Source of the DNA: Motacilla alba alba
Taxonomy: Eukaryota > Chordata > Aves > Passeriformes > Motacillidae
Assembly: GCF_015832195.1 (NCBI RefSeq)
Contig: NC_052016.1
Span: 85,070,547 to 85,134,546 of the forward strand
DNA: 64,000 nucleotides
Direction: 5' to 3'
The position numbers and the translations under genes are program-made. Shown one piece after another: positions 19,803 to 64,000 of this stretch. Numbering within the stretch: position 1 is the first letter of the stretch; each line of letters opens with the position of its first letter. The notes beneath the pieces were generated by a model that ran no database searches, was not told the DNA's origin, and saw nothing but the letters and a program-made list of their open reading frames with translations.

Positions 19803-20295
19803 TGTCCGTCTGACCCCAGCAGCCATCGGTGTCCCGGATAGAGGAGCACAACCAGTCCAGGTGCCTCAGGCAGGCTGCCAGCCACAGGCAATCTTAGCAA
19901 GCAGCTCAGCTCTCAAGTGAGATCAGCTCTTTGGTGAATTCAGCTCTTAGTGAATTCAGCTCTTTGCTTGCTAAGCACCTTGGCAGATGCAGTAGAGAGA
20001 GGAGAAGAGCTGTATGCAGTTCCACAGAGGTGTCTTTATTGGCAGCTTCTGCAAAAGGTGACAGGGACAGCCCTTCTGCCAAACTGGCCAGAGGTAGGGG
20101 TTTATATAGGGTATGTGGGTTTTGGGAAACAGTCCAATAGTAAGGGTGGAGGTGGATATGACCTATGGTCTTACAGAGAGATAACGAGGGTGTGAGGTGC
20201 AAGAGGGGCTTCTTGGTTCAGCCATCATGACCAGGCATTTCTTATCTTAGACAGCTGACCACCAGGGAGGCCTTGCAGGCCCTGTGGCTGCTACA
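19803..20295 (-). mobile_element. Nested solo LTR, 493 bp, inside CR1
   Basis: Read on the minus strand it begins TGTAGCAGCCACAGG and ends CAGACGGACA. It has a TATA box TATATAAA at 20101-20108 and a polyadenylation signal AATAAA at 20035-20040, about 65 nt apart, the layout of a compact LTR. The CR1 ORF2 reading resumes on both sides, which shows insertion into CR1. I could not find a matching target duplication, so the borders may be off by a few bases or deleted. Confidence 0.7.
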
Positions 20296-20640
20296 ATGCT
20301 CGAATATAAACTCTTGGACCCTCCTACCTTCTAGGCCCCTTGCCCATGGGATTCCTCCAAGTAGCCAAAATTAGCTCTCCTCAAGTCCAGGGCTGTAATC
20401 CTACTAACTGTCCTGCTTCTTCCAGACAAGATCCTGTACTCCACCCTCTCATGGTCACTACAACCAAGACTACTCCCAGTTCTCATATCCCAAACCAGTC
20501 CTTCTTTCTTAACTCCAGGTCCAGCACCACAGGTCTTTAATGACTCTTCCACCACCTGTGTCCAAAAGTTACCATCAGTGCTCTTCAGGAACCTCCCAGG
20601 CTGTGTGTGTTCCTTCCACAGGAGGGATCATTCCACATAC
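20296..20640 (-). mobile_element. CR1 LINE ORF2 (endonuclease C-terminal part)
   Basis: The minus-strand reading includes GSSLGCSDHERVEYRIL and LDLRRANFGYLEE, the known CR1 segment at the end of the endonuclease domain. It is the upstream half of the same CR1 copy as 18882-19802, split by the nested LTR. Confidence 0.85.
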
Positions 20641-22900
20641 TGCTCAGTTAAAGGTTGTAGCTTGGTCTGTTAGATTGTTTCCTTGCATCTCCTAGAAAGG
20701 AGGAATAATGCAATCATTTCAGAGGGGCTGGTGAGGCGAGTCCATAACATGGAATAATTGATAACAACTATTCACTATTTAAGGACGAACAACCTGAATT
20801 GAGATTGAAGTATTTTAAAGAAAATGAGGGCAAATTACTATCTGTTCAGATTACGTGTGATTTATAATATTAATAGATGGTTTTGACTATTTTTTTTTTT
20901 TAGATTGGAAGAATTGTAATAAGGATAAAGAATTTGCAGGGGTGTGCAGCTCATCATGGCATAGTCAGTATTGCAATGTTCATGGAGTTCTGAGAGTTCT
21001 GGAATGAACAATGAATTGAACAGTTTTGCTGAACTAAGGTCCTTTCCTTACAGTTATCTGTGCATCCTTGGGAACTTCTTATCTCTTCCTTTTACAGTCC
21101 ACACCACTGATAAAAACTCAGGGTACTTAGCAGCTCTATGAGAAGTTTCACTTCTATCTCGCTACTAATAATGTTGACTGGAGCAAAATGGTACAGTCAC
21201 TTTCTTTTCAGACTTCTTCCAGGCTTCAGAATCTTTTTTTTTTCCCCCAAACATTAAATGCTAACTCAAAGTTACTTATTCAGTGGCTATCAGCATTTCC
21301 TTGTATTAAGTCTGATAACTGTTCTAGACTTGTGCTTTCTCTCATACACTTGGAAAAAAATCTGATGTGTTACTTCAATTAATTTGAAAATTATATTTGT
21401 ATAAACCTGCTTAAACCTTATACCAATTATTAAAATATTAAATTGCAACAAAACTAATGTAAAAGAATTTTTATTTTGGGAGATGAGTGTGTTTTGAAGG
21501 CCTCAGCTGCAGTTCTGCCAATTATGGTCACAATTTTCATGTTCCCCATCTCAATTTTTCACATCAAACTTCCACATTTTTGGGAGTCAGATATCACAGT
21601 GAGAAACATGAACAGATTATACAGCATTAGCTGCAAAAACCACTATCCCAAGAGGCTCCACTTGCTGTTCAGGTATCTGGTGTCAACGAATCTTACAAGA
21701 CAGAGAGACATACAAAAAAAAAGCCGTTCTAAGGATTCACAGTGAAAGGTTATTTACCTAAATCCCTTCAGCCTCCTCTTTTTGTCTTTCCAGCTAATCC
21801 TTCATAGCACAACCCAAACAGCAAAACAGAACCACGCAGCAGAAAAACTCTCAGTGCTTTGTTCATCATTTAGAATATGTAGTAATAAAACAAGGTGTAG
21901 CATTTCCAAGGTATTTTACTAATATCAATCATGCCTTATTTTCGCAGAAAAAAAAAAAAGTTGCAAGTTTTGCATTGAGAGAAGAAATTACAAAACTCCT
22001 TCCTAAGCAGAAAATACCAGGAAAAAAAGCCCTAAACTTGAAAAGGATATACTGCCTAGTCTCTAGATATAATTTTAATTGTTTATTTTTGTTGAGACCA
22101 AAACATATTTAGAGTCTAAAAGATTCTAAATAACTCATATATTCACTATAATACTTAAGAAAGGAAAAAAAAAACCCATCAAAATATTTTAAAGATATTA
22201 AAATGGTCACTTTCAAAAATATCATAACAACAACTGAATTTTTCCATTATCTGCCAAAGCTTTCATTTTCTTCTTCCTGCAGGAAGCTCCAGGACTCCTA
22301 GTCTGAATGCAATTAAATACAGAATTTTTCAGTTAATGAAAAACCACAGAACAGCAGTCTTCATAAATTTTAGCAGCTAACCTTCATGACAGACAATGAC
22401 TCAGATGTCTCCTTTGTACTGAAGTTTTCTCATAAAGAAATCAAAGATAATAGAAACTGGGTATAAGAAAAAACCTTGCCCGACTTAACAGACTAGGTGC
22501 TTTCATTAAGAGCCAGGTCCATCTAAAGACACAGTTTTATTTGAAATAATTCTATTTCAACTTAAATACTTATTCTTAATACTTATTCTATTTCTATGTA
22601 AATACTATTACGTATTACTATTATTAAAAACATTTATAACATTTTTGTTAAGTTTAATTTACTGCTTACCATGTCCATCCTCAGACCCAAATGCAAAGAC
22701 CCCCCTGACCTATATTATAAGTTGCTGTTGTGTATCTAAGTCTGGCAACAGTAAAACAGAGCCCGCTCAGCAACTTGAAAAAAGATTTTTGAGGAGTATG
22801 ACTTGGAAAGGTCCAGTTTCATTTGTCCCTACACCTCCTCATCTTTGCAGTCCTTAATCCAAACCTGCCCTCTCATTCCTGTGGCTTGGCCTCCTGCTCC
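20641..22900. other. Intergenic, nothing recognised
   Basis: AT-rich spacer between the CR1 copy and the downstream end of DOCK9. No repeat, exon or RNA gene that I can name. Confidence 0.5.
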
Positions 22901-22921
22901 CTGCAGAGCACAACAGACTGG

Positions 22922-23180
22922 TCAGCACAGAGTGATGCAGTCAAGTGGAGGGGTCTCTGCTTTGGCCAGTGTCTGTTTGTACGTCCCCAGATCCACACAC
23001 CCTCTCCTCCCCTCGAGGTTCCCAAGCAGTGCTTGGTAGCCAAATGTCAGCCCTGGCAGAGTGCTAAGCTGTGTTTCTGCCATAGCCAGGACATCCTTTT
23101 TTATCAAATATTTGATCACCTCAAGAGCCTGCGCTTGTTCTGTGGTGAAGTCCCAGATTGCCAATCCTTGTCACCTGCCC
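22922..23180 (-). pseudogene. Possible endogenous retrovirus pol remnant
   Basis: A minus-strand open stretch of 80 codons starts MAIWDFTTEQAQALEVIKYL. The W-x-F-T-x-E-Q-A-x-A-L-x-x-I-K pattern resembles the region just after the reverse transcriptase of several retroviral families. Farther along the match fades and the frame ends at 22922. It lies among other mobile elements. The evidence is one short motif, so this is tentative. Confidence 0.3.
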
Positions 23181-24630
23181 ATATTCTCCCACAGCCTTTG
23201 CTACCCATGACCATACTGGCTCGGGACATACCCCTATGTGATATTCTTGAATTAACCCTAGGAGAAGCTGGAAAAATATACTTGAAACATGCCAGTAGGA
23301 GTATCTTACTTACCAAAGGGTATCCAAGACACTGAAGAGTTATTGTAGAAAGGGAGAAAACATCTACCCTACAAGAAAAGAAGAGGAAGGTGCCATTCTT
23401 TCTCTCATCTACCAAGTAGTTCTTGGAAAAGGGAAAATGTCTAATTGTTCATTGTCCTCATGAGATGGTTCCCAAAGAGCAGGGAAGGCAACAATGCAAG
23501 GCCCAAATACCAGTTTAGGTTCAAGGCCAACTCTTTTATCCCAGTTCTCCCAAGCAAACACAACCAAATGAAACACTGTAAATACAGCCTTTAACAAGCT
23601 CTCAAATGTGATGTACAGAAAAAAAAAAAAAAAGCACGGCAGTGATTAGATAAACTAATCCTGTGAACAAGTAAATCAACATTGTGATCAACAACCATCA
23701 AACAGATAATAACTATCAGTTCCTCCTGACCACACACTGTGGTCAAATCTGTTATCTCAAACACTTCAAGCCTGACACTGGCTGCCAAAACAGGACTCTT
23801 GTGATTCAACTTCATCCAGCTGCTCCCTCAATCCTCTGCAGCAGGATAGGGGACACATCAGAAGGTAAAAGGGAGAACATTTGTGGGTCCAGATAAAGAC
23901 AGTTTGATAAGTAAAAAAAACCAAAACAAAACCAAGAAAAAGAAATTATGCAAAAAATCCTCAATCGCTTGCCAGCAGCTGACCAATGCCCAGCCACTCC
24001 CTGAGCAAGTGCTGCTCTGGCAAACTTTCTCTGCAGTTTTTATTGCTGCACAGGACACCTATATGGTACAGGACATTCTTGTGGTCAGTTGGGGTCAGCT
24101 GTCCTGGCTGTGTCCCCTCCTCCCAGCTCGTTGTGCACCCTCAGCCTGATCACTGGTGGGGTGAGAGGCAGAAAAAGCCTTGACTCTGTGCAAGCACTGC
24201 TCAGCAACAGCTGAAACACCCCTGAGTTATCAACACTGTTTGCAGCACAAATCCGAAACACAGCCCCATACCAGCTACTGTGAAGAAAATGAATCAAAAA
24301 CCTGCAAAGAGCCCAAGTCTTTATAAATAAATTAACCCATATTGGACAATTAATTTATGTGCTACAGAAGTAGCAACAGAGAAAGGTACAGCTGGTACAG
24401 AAGGAATTATTCAGGAGGGAAACGCCTACATTTATTACTATGTATAAACCTTAAACAGTAGAGGGTGTGTTCCCTCATGGAAACACATCACAAGAGATTA
24501 TGTCTACAGACATGTCATTTATGTGTTAATCATTAATGATTTAAGCCTGTGTAAACCTACAACAATGTCAACTGCAGGTTGCTGGTTTTCACAGGCCAAG
24601 GTTCAGCAAAGCAGTTACACATACATTTAG
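23181..24630. other. Intergenic, nothing recognised
   Basis: No supported gene or repeat. Short A-rich runs at 23621-23634 and 23919-23942. Confidence 0.5.
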
Positions 24631-24720
24631 ATGTATATGTGCCTGTGTGTATGTGTGTATATATATATATATACACACATATATATATACACATATACAT
24701 ACACACACATACACAGATAC
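24631..24720. repeat. Compound TG/TA/CA microsatellite
   Basis: Alternating purine-pyrimidine tract: TGTG units, then an uninterrupted TA run around 24659-24672, then interleaved TA and CA units. Confidence 0.9.
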
Positions 24721-25655
24721 ATATTCACTTCTGAATACATACTACATTTATAGGTTATTTGTCAGATGCATCTTAACCCAAGTGAGGTCTCAGTGCAAAA
24801 GGAAAACTGTCAGTTCTGTCCCCAAGGCAAAGTGGAAAAAGTCAGAAAAAATGAGGCAATTAAAAGAAGCCATTGTGATATACACAATAGCTCTTAGTAC
24901 ACGGATACAGAAGTCTTCCTGAGTGGCAAAACAGCTTTACAGGATATATTCTATATTCTCCCAATAATGAAACACCTTTTGAGGTAGGTGTTCCTACACC
25001 CATTTCAACAGATGAACAGAAGTGTGAAGCATTTAGGGCAGAGGAGAAGAAAATGCCTCTTACAGCATTGTGAGTTCACTGTCTAAAAGTGTTTGATTTT
25101 TTTTTCCTCTTGAGGAAAAGAATTTTAAACAACAAGAAATTTTGTTTCAGAAACATAGAGAAAGCAGAGTTTGTGCAGCATTTCACTGCCAAGATGAGCT
25201 GCTTTAGAAAAAACCTTTGATGAGTAATCAACATATGTGTTTCACACTGTGCTACAGAAAAATGACAGCAAACCTTATGTCATAAGGAGAAGATGATTTC
25301 TAGTGTCACGTGATGAAAAGTTTTGCAGACTTCCTAATATTAACTGTTCTGGTGAACAACAACCTGTAGTTACAGTGACATGGTACTAGAATCAAATGCA
25401 AGGGACTCGAAACTGATGTCTCAACTAATAATTTAATTGCCTTTACTGACAAGGAATATGAAATAAGACCTAAAAGTGTCTGCATCTCATATGCAGGATG
25501 CAAAAAGCCATTTTTTTAATTCCAGCTTTCATTTTTCCCAAATGTCAGGGGTGAATCTAAAACAAAAAAACGCAGCACACAGTGAGAAAAGTAACTACCT
25601 TTTTTCTTTTAATATAGATGTAGTACAGAATGTTTAATTACAGCAGGACAGTGCT
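24721..25655. other. Intergenic, downstream of DOCK9
   Basis: Spacer between the microsatellite and the DOCK9 polyadenylation region. Nothing recognised. Confidence 0.5.
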
Positions 25656-25659
25656 TCCA

Positions 25660-26696
25660 GTTAAATAAAATTAAAAACCTTTATTTTCCCCAAATATAAA
25701 ATTACTAAATTAATGTCTTAAAAGAATAAGAATATGGAAAAAGCTTTAAATTATACCACCATTTACCACAGTAACCATGATTACCAATTACATACTCCAT
25801 TGCTTTGGCAAAAAAGGTTTTTCTTTTAATAACTGCATATAAACCTAACATAGCAAAGACTGTATACATCTTTATATTGCACTTATTTATATACAGGGAT
25901 AAATGAACTGTAAAGTCTGCATATACTTGGAATGAGCAAAATTTCAAAATAAACTGAAAGCAGAATGATAAGAGCGGATATGAATATTTAAAAAATGCTT
26001 AGAAATGTAATACATTTATGTACAGACTGTACGGACTGTATTAACAAACAATATGTACATAACAATTTACTACTCTTGATATTTTAATATAACTCAGTGT
26101 TCATTAATACAGACCTTTGGTTGTATTTAGTTGTTTAGTAAGATTTAAGCTCGCATACCTCCAAAATGCAACAAGGTATAAAATAAAGCACAACAATTTG
26201 CCAAATGGTACAAAAACTACTATTGTCAGTTCCATTAAACCCCAAAAACTAGTGTCTCTGTCTAGCCCCAAAATAGTTCTTGTACTTGGAATCTCTATGT
26301 GCCATACACAAAAAGAACACCTGAATATTACATTTCTGCAAAATTACATCCCACAACACTTTTTTTTTTGTAATGTGCAATTCATTTTAATAATACTTTC
26401 TAATGAAAAACAGAAGCTAACTTCAACTTCATAATTTTCCAACACGCACTTCCGCAATGACATTGTGAACACTTTTAAATTTTACCAGCAAGATTAAAAA
26501 ATATAGATGTGTGCCTCCCTTACTCTAAAGGACTACCACCAGTAACTGCTATTTGCTAAGTGTGCTCAGACAGTCGTACGAACTACGCAGTTTGCATGTG
26601 CCCAACATTTAGCTTCAAGGTCCTCCTGAGTTTGCACACAATGAAGCAAATCCACAAACTTCAAAAGAAACGAACATACTTTCCTTTACAAAACAA
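25660..26696 (-). other. DOCK9: DOCK9 3' untranslated region
   Basis: Runs from the stop codon (TGA, 26699-26697) to a likely cleavage site just beyond AATAAA at 25685-25680, about 1.04 kb. It is AT-rich with no repeat. It holds three Pumilio-type motifs: TGTACATA at 26052-26059 and 26017-26024, and TGTATATA at 25888-25895 (minus strand). The 3' end is inferred from the signal only. Confidence 0.65.
25680..25685 (-). terminator. DOCK9: Polyadenylation signal AATAAA of DOCK9
   Basis: The plus strand reads TTTATT. It is the only exact AATAAA on the minus strand that I found in the kilobase after the stop codon. An ATTAAA variant also occurs near 25836. Confidence 0.55.
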
Positions 26697-62485
<35,789 letters not shown>

Positions 62486-64000
62486 CTGGAAATTAATTCA
62501 GATACAATATTAAATATGGTTTATAACACTAGAATATACCAGAAAATTTACTTTAGATAAGATATAGATAACCTGACAGGGAGAGAGGAAAGAGTTTTCG
62601 AATGTTCTCATTTTCTAGAGTGAAGGATCATTTGTTTCAAAGAAAATATGATAACATGCACTAACTTCTATTACTGAAATTCAAGCAAGGCAGTCTTTGA
62701 TGACACAAACCACATGTATAAAAGCTTCTAAGTATAATGCATTAATATTTTTATATACTGCAATAAACTACACAAGCTTAAGAATAAGAGGGAATCTTTT
62801 AATTTCAGCCATCTTCCTCTCCAAAGCAGCCACCAGCTGCCTTATATTATCAGACAGTCTTTTCTGTCTTGGAAAAAAAATGGTTTTTTGCTTTCTGCAA
62901 CTATCTTGGTAATAACTGCTTTCATCATTGAGGAAATTGTCATCCATGCTTCTTTCTTTCTCTTGCTCCTCAGCAACTTCAAAATCTCAGCTCCTCAGGC
63001 ATCAGAACCTCACTCTCTGTGTTTTTAAGCTTCCACAATCAGAATTCTTTTCTCTTACTTTTTGGTAGTTTGCCAATTAGCTTAAAAGATCTCCTCTTCA
63101 TTCATAATTTCTTACTTTCCACTCACCCCCTAAATTATCTTCATCAATGAATTTGTGCACTCTGACAATATTGGTCAGTAAGTGTTCTTCAGCTTTTTGG
63201 CACTGCAGAGTCTCTTATTTCTCTACATCTTACAACCTTTACTAAAGATTCTGTCTTTTGTGTGAAGAGACTAAATGACATGTGGTGTGAGGCTGATGAC
63301 ATTGACAAAAATGGTTTCAATTGTACAGTCATTATCTCTTTTTGAAAACTGAAATCAAAACATCCATGCCCAAATACTTTTATTTAAATAGTTTTTTGAG
63401 CTACATTAAATGCAACATTCCTAAACAGAACAAGTCATTGTCAAGGCCCCACATAAATCAATGATTACATAACTTGCTTCCTTCGTGTTTGAATTGTGGT
63501 CCAAAACCTCCAGCTTTAGTTTAAAAAAAAATTTAAAATACACATTAAGGCTGAAAAAGATCCCTTTATAAATATAAACAGTACTCATGCAAGAAGTAAC
63601 AAATAAGAATTAAAGATTGTTTTGATATGCCAATGTCCTACAACGCCCTTGTAGCTCAGTCTTTGTTGGACAGTAATTAAACATAATCCTTGCTATAGAA
63701 ATAATTTTGCTGCACAGAGAAATGCATCTTTTTATCAGAGATAATAAGCAGGAAACATCTGAGTGTATGTTGCATTTATTACATTACCTAGTCAGGCAGA
63801 AAAAAATCTAGCTAAATAATTTATATTTAAGGGGCTTGTAAATCAAGAAGCAATGTTCAGGGGTGAGAATACTTGCCAACTGTTCTAAGTTCTTCTCCTC
63901 TCCCTTTCACATTACAGAGAAGGTGACAATGAGGTTTGTTGAACTGGGACTCAAACTCTACTGATGATACCACAGACTACTAAGTGTAGAACTACAAAGC
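62486..64000. other. DOCK9: DOCK9 intron at right edge
   Basis: The exon expected before LLRNQRF (the DVLIKSMAQHLIEN region of the family) is not present, so this is intron to the edge. One 76-nt splice-bounded open stretch at 63127-63202 fails the phase test and is listed as rejected. Confidence 0.6.

Noticed and set aside
22823..23335. A 170-codon plus-strand open frame
   Set aside because: No homology recognised. It runs antisense over the possible pol remnant, which explains the open frame better.
63127..63202. Possible extra DOCK9 exon: acceptor CTCTGCAG, 76 nt open in one frame, donor G|GTGAGT
   Set aside because: It would enter in phase 0 and leave in phase 1, while the next exon (62485) needs phase 0. 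The other two frames contain stops. The peptide matches nothing in DOCK9 that I know.

Overview
The window reads as vertebrate nuclear DNA from a bird, probably a songbird. It has short multi-exon genes with GT-AG introns, CR1 LINE fragments as the main repeat, and a 1.4-kb LTR whose ends (TGTCATGGTTTGGCGC on the plus strand) look like LTRs I remember from passerine genomes. Two protein-coding genes are present, both on the minus strand, in the DOCK9 then SLC15A1 order known from other vertebrates. The species call is an inference.

Positions 573-12535 (minus) hold the 5' part of a gene for a proton-coupled oligopeptide transporter of the PEPT1/SLC15A1 type. Ten coding exons give 293 codons covering roughly TM1-TM6, in one open frame through every junction; the 3' half lies off the left edge. 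The protein aligns with human PEPT1 without gaps at a constant +23 offset, but it is not ordinary PEPT1. The TM1 proton-coupling motif ExxERFxYYG reads [10 protein letters not shown], and the TM5 signature FYLAINAGS reads FYENTAVAS. The TM2 histidine, TM4 IKP lysine, FGGDQF and the HWLDWA segment are intact. I treat it as an atypical SLC15A1-like paralogue. A CpG island at about 14840-15560 is its likely promoter.

Positions 15560-25660 are intergenic and rich in mobile elements: a CR1 tail, a 1417-bp LTR with perfect 5-bp target-site duplications (16090-17516), a CR1 ORF2 copy split by a 493-bp LTR (18880-20640), a possible retroviral pol scrap (about 22900-23180), and a TG/TA/CA microsatellite.

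Positions 25660-62485 (minus) hold the 3' part of DOCK9 (zizimin-1), a Cdc42 guanine-nucleotide exchange factor. I placed 29 coding exons, including two that appear mutually exclusive. They give 1127 residues with one alternative and 1096 with the other, ending in the DHR2 catalytic domain, plus a 3' UTR of about 1 kb. Notable points are the mutually exclusive pair at 48464-48600 and 47901-47944, a 6-nt microexon (34149-34154) next to a 36-nt microexon (33715-33750), and three Pumilio-type motifs in the 3' UTR. The region 62486-64000 is intron. I saw no structural RNA gene and no CRISPR array.
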